Below, piece after piece: positions 12,901 through 25,409 of a stretch of DNA of 64,000 nucleotides; within the stretch, counting starts at the first letter, position 1, and each line of letters starts with the position of its first letter. The DNA comes from Uranotaenia lowii. Taxonomy: Eukaryota; Arthropoda; Insecta; Diptera; Culicidae. Below the pieces are notes generated by a model, which ran no database searches, was not told where the DNA came from, and worked only from the letters and a program-made list of their open reading frames with translations. The stretch is taken from NCBI RefSeq assembly GCF_029784155.1, contig NC_073693.1:357631825-357695824 (forward strand), written 5' to 3'. The position numbers and the translations under genes are program-made.

Positions 12901-15900
12901 TGAACCAAAAAATATTTCAAAAGAAATCAACAGTTCATGAGTTTTGAAATCAATTTCCAAAGGAATTTCCAAAGCGATTGTGCAAAATTATTTTTACCAT
13001 GTCTTTTTGCATCGTAAATATCTCAAACACACGTACATTTAAAAATCTGAAAAAAATAAGCTAGATAGTCTATTTTATAACCAACACAACGTTGCTAAAT
13101 ATTTGCATAACCAAGCTCTAATAACGCAGCTATCACCGAAATAAAGGGCCTGGACACTAAATTATTAGGATAGCATTAGCTTTATTCAGGTAACAACAAC
13201 TATTAAGATCTGCATCAATCTCACCTCCAAAGCTCGCAGATAGTGTTGACCGTTGCTGGAAGCGATTACTATGAATAAATAAGTGGAATAAAAAACTAAA
13301 TTTGAAATATTTCGAATATTTATTCTACGGTTCTGAAATACTCGTACTTCTGAACATGGCTTAAGAAATGAAATTTAATGAACTCATCCGTTTTTTAAGT
13401 AAAGTTGGCTTAAAACCAATAAAGAATTGCATTGCAAATACATTGTGTTTGTTTGGATTACTAATTTGGTCGTTGTTTGATAAATCTTCGGTGGTTTCAC
13501 CCTCACCAAAAACATCAGAATTAATCTGCATTAACATTATGATAAGTGAACCATAAAATGTGCTTAAATTCTTAAATCTGGTTGCTTACCGCTCCTACTA
13601 TAATTCGAATGTTTTTTTTAGATCCGATATGATTACACAAACTAACATATCTTGCAGTCTAGTACGAATGCAGCTTAATATCACGGACAAAATTTCATGA
13701 AGCTAACTTCGTCACATGACAAATTTATCAGCTGACATGACATGTAAATAAATAAATCAAGAACGTACAAAACAAGATGAAGAAATTATTCTTGTACTTA
13801 AATATTTGACAGCGAATCTAGTTGTTCAAGAAAAACACAATATCAAAATCAAAACATCATTCAGTTAACATTGTACAAATAAAATGTAGGTTTACAAACG
13901 TACTTTATCTCTCAGTTGATAGCGCCATATGTTTACATTTGGCGTATTCACCCCATTCAAAATTTACTACCGATGTGTTTTGATTTTGATTTTTGATCAC
14001 TTGCTTGGAAGTATCATGAAACCATGAAAAAGTAATTCTACAGTAAACATTGGAAATTATTTCGACCGGTGATTTACATGTACTGCTTACTGCTTACTGA
14101 TTTACTCATACTGCTAATTACCCGATTCCTTTCTACCCATGCAGTTACATGTAAAATTTTTGTAATAGGGTACATACTTAAGATTTCAACAACTTTTTGA
14201 AAAATGGTATGTATATCTTTTTTCTAAGTTGTTCAAATCCTACATGTTAACATTTTCCAATTTTCCTTCTCCTTAAGTAGCACATGTTGAACATAAATAT
14301 GAATCAAAATTAGTTGTTCATTATGCGTAAACCATTAATTCAAAAGTAATTGTATAATTGGTCAATTCAATTCGAAGCATTAGTTCAAAGAAGGTAAGTT
14401 TTCAAACATGAAAAAACTTAACTGGTTTTAAATCCCACCCATTTTATGTAAATCCAATGTGTTAATAATGCTTTAAATTATCTGTTCTTTATTGATTACT
14501 TCTCATTTATCTAATCATCAATCAAATTTCAACAGTTTTATTCATCTGTTGAAAACTAGCGCCGAAAAATCAAATAAAATCTAATTTCCGACATCAGCGT
14601 TGCAGCTTACGTAGCCATGGTTTCCGAAGTTTTGTGATTTCAAGAGGTAAACAAACAACTTTCAAATACGAAGCTGAGGATGTAATCCGCAAAATAAAAC
14701 CCTTAATTATTTGTCAAGTTTAAATTTTATAACTGAATAATTTCTTTTCCAGCCCCCTTGTGCACATGCCCAACGACTTTGAACCTTCGGCCAAAATGTA
14801 ACTATGAAACTTCAACATGTGAATAGTTTCCCTGTTCCATAAAGGATAAGTTTTCTAGTCGTGACTTCTTATGAACTGTTTTTAGAGTGTAAAACTGTTT
14901 TTCATACGAGTCTTTAGATAGCCGGAATGACGGGCTCAGCCCATATATCCACCAATAAATAAATATGTTTGAAGCACACTCCGGGAAGTTTTAAGTTTTC
15001 CTTGAGTGAAATATAATGATGATGTTTTTAATGGTAAGTTTGAGGTAAAGTTTTTCTTGTAAATTTGTTGACTAAAATACATTGTTTACTTTCCAGCATT
15101 ATTACCGAGAAAGTGCAAAAGACCGGATTCCGAAAAAAAAACTTCGTTGGAATCGAGGGTTGATATGCTGCTGATGGTGACATAATATAATTTCAAACAA
15201 ACTAGTCTAAAAATAAAATCAGAGCATCAAAAATTTAGATTTTTTTTTCGATTTCGTCACGAATAACGACATTTCCTGTTTCCATAAGACCCTCTTATAG
15301 AAAGCAACAACCTCTCATTGACGAAGGTATACATTTGAGGAGTTCATTCGCGTCATAAGACATTCTTATATATTTCAATGATTTTTCTTATGGCATACAT
15401 AATAGTATTTTTCTCAGTGTACTGGCGGAGCGTTGCCAAAGCTATGACTGAATGACTCCAGATGGACAATAAGAATTCGACTAGTTGCAGGTTAAAAAAT
15501 AATTGTGACGAAGAATTGCAGCACACGATCTGAACCCATGAAAACGGATCACATTGGGTCGAGTCGAGTCGCCATCATCAACCGAAGCCATTGAACCTGA
15601 AAAGTGTTGCATGATGCCTCAGTTGACGGTATACCTCATGTTTATGAGTATGTACAAGAGCATTATCTCGTAAAAACCTAAAAACTGTGATGGAATTCTA
15701 GATATCGATAAAAATGCAGTTATCTTTTTAAATACTTCGCAGAAACATTACTATTCACTCAAACCTACATTAAAAAATAATTTATATTTCACAGAAAAAA
15801 ACATAATATGCTTAAAACACAGACAAACATACAGGACACTCTGAAGAAAATTCATCTCATTCTTGACAAAGCAATTGCATTGCCATCTGTAGTCGACATG

Positions 15901-16783
15901 ATCAACAAATCTATGAAATGGACTATAAATTAGATAAATATACTTAGTTCGGCGTTCCGCGCTCATTCGTACACGTTTGATTCATCGTTTGATGTCAGAG
16001 GAATCAAGTTATTCTTTTTTATTTTATTTAAAAATTGTAGGTTTAAGACTTTCGGACGGTCTCGAGCTACTGTCAAATTCATCAAAAGAACTTAAAAATA
16101 AAATTCGATAGCTATAGATTCCAGGGAGATACAACGAGGATTGGAGTTTGCATGGTAATTTTCTTCCCAACCGATATTTTGTGAATAATTATGGGAAGTA
16201 CACTGTTATTCTGAATAAACATACATATGTCAAGTGCTTCAGAATAGGAAAAGTTGAATACCATTTCGCTTTTTGATATATTTTAACCAATGAAATTTGA
16301 TTAATTTTAATTTTAATTTAATTTTAAATTAGAATAATGGGTTAATGTATGAGACTAGCTGATCCATCTTTGAAAAAAATTGGCAGATCAATGATATTTT
16401 AAACATTGTATGCATTCTTTCTAACTTAAAATTTCGTAGAAAAATTATTGTATAAAATTCAGAAAACTTAAAATAAGCTTAGACACGGAATAAAGAATTC
16501 AGTTTAATTTTTCCACATTGATTTGGTTAAACCCAAGTAACCAAAAGTTTCATAAAACAGGCTCTTAGAAGCTTATTCAGCTTTATTTAACGAATGAATA
16601 GCATTCTACTCAGCCTTAAATTTAAGTTCTTATCGATACTTTCAAAGTCTAAGTTGAAGATGAGTAGAAGGCTATTCAGCCTCCACACGAGACCTCAGCT
16701 TTGGATTGCTATTTTAACCTATTTTTTCTAATTTAATGTTGCTTAAACTGTGATTGAGTTTTAAACTTACTTGAAAATTTGCA
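9986..16783. other. long stretch without recognised genes
   Basis: No exon could be supported. Sections at 10430-11120 and 11570-11830 are less AT-rich and look unique; they could be regulatory or conserved non-coding DNA, but this cannot be judged from one sequence. The 122-codon frame at 11471-11839 overlaps an opposite frame and has no domain. The remainder is AT-rich with poly-A/T runs. Confidence 0.4.
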
Positions 16784-16853
16784 TGCTTGAAGCTTCGAAC
16801 CTGAACCAACGAGGTGAGAACTGAACACGCTACCTCTGTCCCATGGCCAATAC
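16784..16853 (-). mobile_element. tRNA-like SINE head
   Basis: On the minus strand the sequence reads as a degenerate tRNA: an A-box-like TGGGACAGAGGTAGCG, a short anticodon-arm region, then a B-box-like GGTTCAGGTTCGAAGC. Two spaced RNA polymerase III boxes in this order are typical of tRNA-derived SINEs. The acceptor stem does not close well, so a functional tRNA is unlikely. Body and tail limits are uncertain, and no target duplication was identified. Confidence 0.45.
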
Positions 16854-16896
16854 TTAGATTGCTGTTATTTTAAGCATCAATATAAAAGAGACTTAG

Positions 16897-17195
16897 AGGA
16901 AGTTCACTGGTGTTGGGAAAAAGTGGTAGGAATTTTGTAACTTTAAGCACATTTTGAAAATTTTGCCATGCAAAAACATTTTCAAGGTCTGTGGTCTTCA
17001 ACCTTTTGAACAACACGTGTTGTAGTTTCGCATGCTGTGATGCAAAAATAGCAATATTTCAATCACATAAGGCTGAAATAGAAATAGTGTTGTAAAAAAA
17101 TGCTATGCCTAAAGATCTTGAAAACATTTTTGCATGGTAAAATTTTCAAAATGTCAAAATTTCTATCACTTTTACCCAACATCAGTGAACTTGCT
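16897..17195. mobile_element. short fold-back MITE, ~90-bp inverted arms
   Basis: The left arm (about 16897-16992) and the right arm (about 17102-17195) are near-complementary. They share AGTTCACTGRTGTTGGG, then CATTTTGAAAATTTT, then CCATGCAAAAAYRTTTTCAA. The loop is about 110 bp. The structure is a typical non-autonomous fold-back or MITE. The open frames read through it on both strands are a consequence of the palindrome and are not genes. No target duplication could be fixed with confidence. Confidence 0.75.
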
Positions 17196-19711
17196 TTTAC
17201 AATTATCGCCTTTTTAAAGCAGGCGATATTTAAAAATGTAAACATTCGTATCTTCACCAACGGATGTATCAATTTAATCCAAAACAAACTAGAAGAAATT
17301 GAAATTAAACGTGAGTAATTTTATTTTTTTTAAGATGTTTTTTGTGACTAATTTTCTTACCATCTGTTTCCAATTTTAGTTTAAAAATGGACTGCGCTTT
17401 CATGTGGTTGCTCTTCAAGGTTTTTCTCAATCATGACAATGAAGATTTGCGGAACTGTTTCACTATAGAAAGGAGATAGAGAAAGTTCGAGTCAAGCTCA
17501 TCCTAATGAAGAGTATATTGCTGATAGCTGTGAAAAGCTACCGTCGTAATCGTTCCGATTCAGTAATAACTTTACTCTAGGTGCTGGATGTTTCTCAGCT
17601 TCAGCTGTAAGAATATATCTTCGCAATGAAAAAATAAAAGAAAATCGGATTGTAAACATGGAGATGTGTTTTTTTGCTTCGGTTTGTTCGATACGAATAT
17701 TATCAAAATTTAAAAAAAAAAGTGAAATATATATTAGATTTATTTAATCTATCCATTTTAATTACAACAGTTGAGGGTTTGATTCGTTGTTCGTATATTC
17801 GTAGCTCTGATATATTGTTATTCACTGTTGTGCAAAATCTTAATACTTACGTTTGCATTGAAGTTCTATAGAAGTTCCTCATGGAACCAAAAAGTCCGTA
17901 TCAAGTTCTGCATGGAACCAAAAAGTTCATAAGAAGTTCTGTATGCAACCAAAAAATTCTTTAAAAGTTCGTAACGGAGCAAGATAAATAAGCCAAATTG
18001 AATCCTGGATTTTTTAAGGTATTTGAAACGCACAAAAATGTTCTATGCTACTTGTTTAAACTTTTTGTGATCGTTTAGAAGCCCAAAACAAGCACTTATT
18101 TTCATTTCTCTCGAGTACCTTTTATCCAGCCAAATGTGAACTTGTGATGCACAAAATTAAGCATCTACACACTAAGATGGCATTTATTCCTCTCGGGACC
18201 ATGATTCTCCGTCTCACAGGACAACTGCTCAATTCAAACGAAGTTCGAATGGGAACTAACCCTAATCACGGGATGCTTCAGCTCTCCTGAAATTCGCAAT
18301 GAAATTTTAACGAACGCACAGGCAGTCGAACAATTGTCCTGTATTACGTAAGATCGTCGCATCTGTCAACCGTTTTCTACCACGCTTTTTATTTTTTATC
18401 CTTTTCCATCCTGTGCTAGCAGCTGTTAAGGAATTGTAATGTATTTTCACGTTAGTTTTTGTCAATCTTTTGAATATTATCTAATCCAGCATTGAAAGTG
18501 CAGTAAGTTTCCTATAGCGTAGTTATATTATCGGTATCGAAAAAATAATGTTCTCTTTCGTAAAAGACAAAATGCATAAAACGAAGTGCGGTCACAGTTT
18601 AATGGAACCGAGGTGGTTGTCGAAGGCTGTTTTGCTACAAATGATTCACCGGTGGTGTTTGAAATTGAAGATAAAGGACATTGAGTTAACCTTTGCAACA
18701 TTTGCAGTACTTCATCAGATTTCTTGTTCAAAAACACCAAATGATTTCCAAGAACTGGATGGAAAGGCTAAAGAAGGTAATTTTTTTCTAAGTACATAGT
18801 TAATATCTAATTATTAAACTAAAAATTTTGTTATTTTTTTTCAGGCAAAAAATTGAGCTCAAACGAACACCAAGGCTCATCCATTTCTCATCGAAACATG
18901 AATAAATTTTGTTATAATTTGGAAAATGTTTATGTAATCAATTTTCTGCATAATAAATTCCTGAATGTCATGTAAATCTCGTAAGAAAGCAGTCTCGAGG
19001 CTACAGGAAAATTTAGAAACCTCCCGCAAATTACAGGAGGAAACAGTTCCGATTCCACAGTATATTTTGACAGTTGTTTTCCTGTAGTGTTTTTCTGTCC
19101 TGAGATCGTCCTGTAATTTTCAGTTGTTGAAAATACAGGACGAAATCGTTACGACCACAGGAAAAAATATTAAGTGTGTATGCGACTTTTGGTTACTTGG
19201 GAAATCTATACCCCAAATGCAAAAATTCATTTCCCAGTTCTGCTTCAACACTGATTTTGAGAAAACTGCACTCAAGAACAATTCAAAAGGGACATGAGGC
19301 TCCATTTAAATGGCGTTTCCAGACTTTACAACGTTTTTCGAATCATTTAGGCAAATGGATTTTCAATGTAGCTTGTCTGATTGAAATTTTCGGATAATTT
19401 TTGATGACTGATAAATTTTCCGATCAACTTACATCGAGGCGAACGCCGTATGAGTTAATCCAAGCAACCGTTAGGCATTTTGTTACTGCTCTCATCCGTC
19501 TTATAGACTCCAGAACTCAAAGACTACGAAAAAACCTACAAAATTGAAAATTTTACTTCTGAATCAGAATGCATATAGGGGAATTTTCTAAAGGGAAGGT
19601 ACTTTGTTTATGTTGACCTTGATCGAAATTTATCACCATGCAGATATTTATAAAAGCGAAGGCTACCATGATCGAAACGGTTCAATTTCAAAGCAGTGCA
19701 CTCGGGTGAAA
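17196..19711. other. non-coding stretch with a few minor repeats
   Basis: No gene is supported. Around 18600-18760 a short patch has open frames on both strands but no recognisable domain. At 19000-19165 ACAGGAAA and its complement TTTCCTGT recur and may be a decayed fold-back. The rest is AT-rich. Confidence 0.4.
17871..17968 (+). repeat. short tandem repeat, ~33-bp unit, three copies
   Basis: The words GAAGTTCYNYATGGAACC and AAAAAGTYC repeat three times in direct orientation with mismatches (starts near 17871, 17904 and 17936). It is a minor local tandem duplication with no coding implication. Confidence 0.7.
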
Positions 19712-20035
19712 GGTTGCCGAAATAATAGAAAAAACTATAATTTCACAAAATTTTTAGTCAATTTTCATCACAGAATCTGTGCCACAGAACACAGAATTTT
19801 AGAAATATTCACAAATTTCACAGAATTTAGATGTTTTTGACGTTTTATCAAAATGTAATTTTTTTTATGTCTATATAAATTTTGGATAATTGGTAATAAT
19901 AATTGATTTTTTTTTAAGTAGAATGTAAAAAGACGCAATTTGACACGACTTTTTAATGAAATTAATGGAAAAAGCATCACAAAACCGTTACAGAATTTTT
20001 TTTGGTAAATTCGTAGAAAGTCACAATTTGCAACC
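19712..20035. mobile_element. MITE with GGTTGCCGAAA ends (copy 2)
   Basis: This is the second copy of the element at 9605-9985, in the same orientation. It begins GGTTGCCGAAATAATAG and ends TTTGCAACC, carrying the same internal CACAGAATTTT words. It is about 57 bp shorter and more diverged, and its right terminal repeat is mutated. No coding content. Confidence 0.75.
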
Positions 20036-23000
20036 TTGCCTAGCTTCTAGAGAACAAAAACACTTGAAGAATGAAACATGAGTGCCTTGTCTGTTCGCCT
20101 GTGCTTAAACTAACCGTTGAACAATTTGAAACATATTTTAGAAAAAAAATTTGAGCGGGAGCCAATCATTTTTTTTCTAACAAGCAAAAACAAGCGATAT
20201 TTTTGTTCTGTTCAGTTTATGTAGGCATACCTCTGTATCTTTATAGGTATACTTTCATGTAATTTGACTATAAGAACTTAGTAACAAACAAATAATGATC
20301 ATCGTAAGTGCCTTATCATGAGAATAAATGAAGTAAACATGAATACTCCTCTATAAATGTGAATAATTTTAACATATCGCCAAACCTGATTTTATCAAAA
20401 TTTGACCACAGGTCAGAACGATTTTTATTTTCAAGAAACAGGAATTTACTTAGTCAAACTGGACGAATATTCAAAGGACTATCACATTCGAATATTATTA
20501 TAGTGACAGTGTTTATTCGGAAAAACTCGATTCTTTCAGCTCTCGAAAACAACCTTGTTCCTATGAAGTTCAGACCATTTGCTATTGACGCAAAAACAGA
20601 TCGATTGGTGGCGGCGACGGTGGCTTTAAGGTTAAAAATAGCAACACACCATAAGCCACCGATCAATATCGGAGGAATCAATCGGTTCCGCATGATCAGG
20701 TTTCGCAGTCGTTAGCAGCGTTCCACTAGCAAATCCGCTAGGATATCTGCAAATATAGCCAACAAACTGCAATAGCAGCTGGTTCGATAACAGGTTGATC
20801 TATTGCCCGCCGTAAATCCGTTACGGTGACTGATAAACCGTTCGCCTCCAGATGTTCTTGGATTTGTTTTATTACCTCGGCGATGGAAGTTCTAATTATA
20901 TGAACATTGGCTAGATTTCAATTGTATGAATCATTTCAACCCGTATCAAATCTAGTTGGCCCGTTTGGTACGGTTCGACATGATTCGTGGCTTGCTGTGA
21001 TCGTGGAGTTCAGAGGAAAAATGTTTAAAAGTAAGGAAATTGAAGATTTGAGCCTGCCATACAGACAGTTGATTTCGAGAGACCCTGAAGACATTTTTAC
21101 ATTGCGTGAGGAGATTGTGTTCTCAATGCCATCAGTATCGATGCTAATTCGGAAATTTACGGTTTATCGCTTTCATGATTTTTCGTAAAAAAAAAAACAT
21201 CAATTCCGGTTAATCAGAGCCAAATTAAGTGACAGACAAGTCTGTCAGGTGGCGCAGATCTTCATAAGCAAGCGGTTCGCGCAACCGCGTGTTTTTTAAC
21301 TACTTGAAGATGTCATCGCCAGTTTGATTGATGCTAGGTTGTTTTGTTTTGTTTCTTGTAGCTTCTATTGTCAACCGTAAACATGCTCCGGGGGGGGGGG
21401 GGGAATAATCGAAGTAACCACAAACGGAAACGGTGCAAATCAGCACCTCGCTTAGCAGACAAGAACCTCATTAAAAATAACGCTAAGATGAGCTTACACG
21501 TGCCTGAAAACTACAATCAATATACTTGTCAGATGATTGAGCATTCCGCTGATTTGTTTCCGGTATGTGTGTAGACCGTGTAGACTTGTTTTAGACAGCC
21601 TTGCGGTAACTAACAATATAAAATGGGCTGTTTCAGGCATACATAAAATTCATTGTTTACATTCAATCAACTCTGAGCCACTTTTCATATGTGCAGATTC
21701 TAAGGATCTTTGAATACTTTTCTTAAAACTGAGTGACTTTTTGATTTTTGGGAAAAAAAATTAAAGAAAAACTTCCAATTCAGTATTTCAGGAGAATTTC
21801 ACCACAATTGCAGAACCACCTCAATCACAGAATTGTTGAACTCTCTATGCCAAGGCTCTTTATTTCAGGGCAATAACTATTACTACCGCTTAGCTCGAGG
21901 TGTAGTCATCTCGACTAGAGAACACTCTCATATCAATCGTGGGGTTCACGGTCTGATGGCTTTGGCCAGTGAATCGGATCTGAAAGTTCAATTCTTTTGC
22001 CAAATAGTGTCCAACAGTCAACCGAAATTGTCACGAGTCAATTTTGCTACACCTCACGATGTTGATTATTGTGGTCCGGTTGCCTAGTAAAGTACAACAT
22101 AGACACATAGCCTGCCATGACATGCAAAAGCTCCCTTGACAACTGCACGGAAAATCGATAGCCTACTAGGTTTACTTCCATCCAACCAACTGGTGTATGC
22201 GTGACCTCGAGTATCCGCCCTCTTGTTGTTAGTGTGTTCGTGTTTATAGGAACAACTCGTTGAGGATTAACCCCACGGATTATAAGAGCAATGGTTGACG
22301 GACAATCGAGCGGATGTTCGGAGACGGTAATCCACTTGGACAAACCATCCCCATATGGTGCGATTGTTCGTCCGGCCTGAGTGGGTGCTGCAAACTGCAA
22401 AAAGCAAAACCAAACCGTGACACACCAGTCGCGAAAAAAAATGCTTTGAGCTTTCAACTGGACGCTGCTGTCTAGTTGCTGTTTACAGAATTGGCAACAG
22501 CCCCTCCGGATTTCACTGCCTTTTGTCATCGGCTATGTACCTACCTTTGGGGTGGATACACTGTAGATAGGTAGAAGCAGATTATTTCGCGGGCCACGGG
22601 TTTTTTTTTCCTCGGATGCTTCTATCCTATTCACAAAATGTCGCGTGTGGCCAGTATAGAGTCATTAGCTGAATAATTCACGTTTTTCAACGAGAACGGC
22701 TAGATAGACCGTCCTAAGTATGGTGTTGTTTAAAAACAGAAACCTTTCAACAGTTGAGCTCATCAATCGTCCGTCGAGGTAATTTTGGTGGATGTTTTGA
22801 TGTTAGCCTTAGATTTTTTTAAAATTAAAATATACAGGTTGTTATCAAAATTTCATTCAAAAAGTTTTAAGGAGCTTTAACAATCAGAGGAAAAAAAATC
22901 TTTGACAGATGAGAGAGTCACTTGTGTTGATTTCATAACCTCTCATTATAACTATCAACTCTCATCGGAATACAGGGAACATAAAAAAAAGAAAAAATAT

Positions 23001-23057
23001 CACCTGACGTTATTCAATATCTTTCAAAATATTCTTGAATAACTTAAAATAGCGACG
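20036..23057. other. no recognised gene; two weak coding-like patches
   Basis: The minus-strand read from about 20885 to 20750 gives IAEVIKQIQEHLEANGLSV and continues without stop for some 45 codons. The opposite frame at 20907-21188 is 93 codons. Neither matches a family I know. At 22047-22529 (minus) a 160-codon frame lies in less AT-rich DNA, again unrecognised. A run of 14 G occurs near 21391-21404. These are noted as possible gene relics or chance frames. Confidence 0.3.
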
Positions 23058-25045
23058 ACGACAGATGACAAAAGGACGACAGTCGACAGTTGATAGATCA
23101 TAGTCTACAAACGACAGTCGACAGACGACAGCCGGCAGTCAACAGACGACAGTCGACAGACGCTAGTCGACAGACGACAGACGACAGTCGACAGACGATA
23201 GTCGACAGACGATAGTCGACAGACGATAGTCGAGAGACGATAGTCGACAGACGATATTCGACAGACGACAGTCAACAGACGACTGTCGAAAGATGATAGT
23301 CGACAAACGGCAGTCGACAGTCGACAGTTAACAATCGACAGACGACAGTCGACAAACGACAGTCGACAGTCGACAGTCGACAGTCGACAGTCGACAGTCG
23401 ACAGTCGACAGTCGACAGTCGACAGACGACAGACGACAGTCGACAGACGACAGTCGACAGTCGACAGACGACAGTCGACAGACGACAGTCGACAGACGAC
23501 AGTCGACAGACGACAGTCGACAGACGACAGTCGACAGACGACAGTCGACAGACGACAGTCGACAGACGACAGTCGACAGACGACAGTCGACAGACGACAG
23601 TCGACAGACGACAGTCGACAGACGACAGTCGACAGACGACAGTCGACAGACGACAGTCGACAGACGACAGTCGACAGACGACAGTCGACAGACGACAGAC
23701 AACAATTGACAGACGACAGTCGACAGACGACAGTCGACAGACGACAGTCGACAGACGACAGTCGACAGACGACAGTCGACAGACGACAGTCGACAGACGA
23801 CAGTCGACAGACGACAGTCGACAGACGACAGTCGACAGACGACAGTCGACAGACGACAGTCGACAGACGACAGTCGACAGACGACAGTCGACAGCCGACA
23901 GTCGACAGACGACAGCCGACAGTCCACTGTCAACAGACGACAATTAATAGAAGACAACCGACAGACGACAGATGACGGACGACAGTTGACAGATGACAGT
24001 CGACAGACGACAGTCGACAAACGACAGTCGACAGATGAAAGACGACAGTGACAGACGGCAATCGACAGTCGGCAGTCGACAGACGACAATCGACAGTCGA
24101 CAGACGACAATCGACAGTCGACAGTCGACAGACGACAGTCGACAGACGACATCCGACAGTCGACAGACGACAGTCGTCAGACGACAGTCGACAGACGACA
24201 GTCGACAGACGACAGTCGACAGACGACAGTCGACAGACGACAGTCGACAGACGACAGTCGACAGACGACAGTCGACAGACGACAGTCGACAGTCGACAGA
24301 CGACAGTCGACAGACGACAGTCGACAGACGACAGTCGACAGACGACAGTCGACAGACGACAGTCGACAGACGACAGTCGACAGACGACAGTCGACAGACG
24401 ACAGTCGACAGACGACAGTCGACAGACGACAGTCGACAATCGACAGACGACAGTCGACAGACGACAGTCGACAGACGACAGACGACAGTCGACAGTCGAC
24501 AGACGACAGTCGACAGACGACAGTCGACAGACGACAGTCGACAGACGACAGTCGACAGACGACAGTCGACAGAAGACAGTCGACAGACGACAATCGACAG
24601 ACGACAGACGACAGTCGACAGACGACAGTCGACAGACGACAGTCGACAGACGACAGTCGACAGACGACAGTCGACAGACGACAGTCGACAGACGACAGTC
24701 GTCAGTCGACACATAACAGCCGATAGATGACAGTTGACACATAACAGCCGACAGATGAAAGTCGACAGACGACAGACAACAGTTTTCAGTCTGGACCAGA
24801 CTACAGTTGACCAGACAACAGTCGACCAGACAACAGTCGACCAGACAATAGTCGACAGACTACAGTCAACAGTTTTCAGACGACAGTCAACAATCGAGAT
24901 CGAGATTGAAGATAAGTTATAATTCGACAGACGACAGTCGACAGATGATAGTCGACAGTCGACAGAAGACAATCGACAGAAGACAGTCGACAGAAGACTG
25001 AAGACAAGTTATAATTCGACAGAAAACTGAAGACAAGCAATAAAT
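23058..25045. repeat. 14-bp minisatellite array, unit CGACAGTCGACAGA
   Basis: About 2 kb of tandem CGACAGTCGACAGA units, each holding the palindrome GTCGAC. The centre (about 23400-24700) is nearly homogeneous, with occasional 7-bp half-unit changes. Both edges (23058-23340 and 24720-25045) are diverged and include variants with ATAGTCGAC, CCAGACAACAGTCGAC and AGAAGACAATCGAC. Because 14 is not a multiple of three and the unit has no stop triplets, long frames are open on both strands; these encode repeats such as RLSSVDCRLSTVVC and are not taken as genes. The array begins about 130 bp past the BicDR exon donor, so it probably lies in an intron and would be transcribed as the TCTGTCGACTGTCG strand. 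Confidence 0.97.
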
Positions 25046-25174
25046 CGATTGTTGAATTTAAAAAATTAATTCTGGAACCATATTTCTGGGAACTTATTTT
25101 AAAGTTTTGTTATGTCATCGATGATTTCTACTTTTTTTATGTGATAATTCTATTGAAAAAAACCATCGACTCAC

Positions 25175-25226
25175 CTCCAGTTTCATCGAGTAATCGTCGA
25201 CCAGCTTCTCCTGGTGCTTCTTCAGT

Positions 25227-25258
<32 letters not shown>

Positions 25259-25405
25259 TTCGGCCGCCAGCAGCAGGTCCTCTTCCTTTTGCCTCAGCTG
25301 GGCCCAAACGTCCTTATCGGCCGTCTGGCCGCTGTCGGGCGGTCGCGTCTCCATGTCGATAATGTAGTCTTCGAGCGTTGGCTTCGATCGGCTGTGCTTA
25401 TCCAT
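25175..25405 (-). CDS. BicDR: first coding exon of a BicDR (Bicaudal-D-related) dynein adaptor
   Basis: The 77-residue exon product contains DLLLAAELGKALLEKNEEL, the hallmark N-terminal block of BICD-related adaptors. In this family the block begins the coiled coil that contacts dynein and dynactin; the proteins link secretory vesicles to microtubule motors. Upstream lies a short acidic leader with LEDYIIDMET. The ATG at 25405 is the first in-frame start. The frame ends ...YSMKLE and meets a consensus donor, GAG|GTGAGT, at 25174, so splicing is in phase 0. Beyond it the frame continues VSRWFF, which is intronic. The exon is GC-rich and purine-biased on the coding strand, unlike its AT-rich surroundings. 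The remaining coiled-coil exons were not found to the left and may be outside the window. The family assignment is from motif memory and is strong. The exon limits are seen directly. Confidence 0.85.
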
Positions 25406-25409
25406 TCAT
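25398..25409 (-). promoter_or_regulatory. three-codon upstream ORF overlapping the BicDR start
   Basis: An ATG at 25409 opens ATG AAT GGA TAA, shifted by one base relative to the main ATG at 25405 and overlapping it. A scanning ribosome meets the upstream ATG four bases earlier. Both starts lack a strong -3 purine; the main ATG has G at +4. It could dampen translation or allow reinitiation. This is inference, and depends on the transcript including this leader. Confidence 0.45.

Noticed and set aside
20907..21188. 93-codon plus-strand frame with a non-repetitive sequence
   Set aside because: Not recognised; no splice acceptor or donor context could be confirmed. It is mentioned only in the gap entry.
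22047..22529. 160-codon minus-strand frame
   Set aside because: No domain, no homologue recognised and an overlapping opposite frame; a chance frame of this size is plausible in the local less AT-rich DNA.
23272..24972. Long frames encoding Cys/Ser/Val or Arg/Gln/Asp repeats
   Set aside because: They are generated by the 14-bp minisatellite in many frames on both strands, with no unique sequence or splice context.
23058..25045. CRISPR-like regular repeats
   Set aside because: Units are contiguous with no spacers, and the sequence is clearly eukaryotic.
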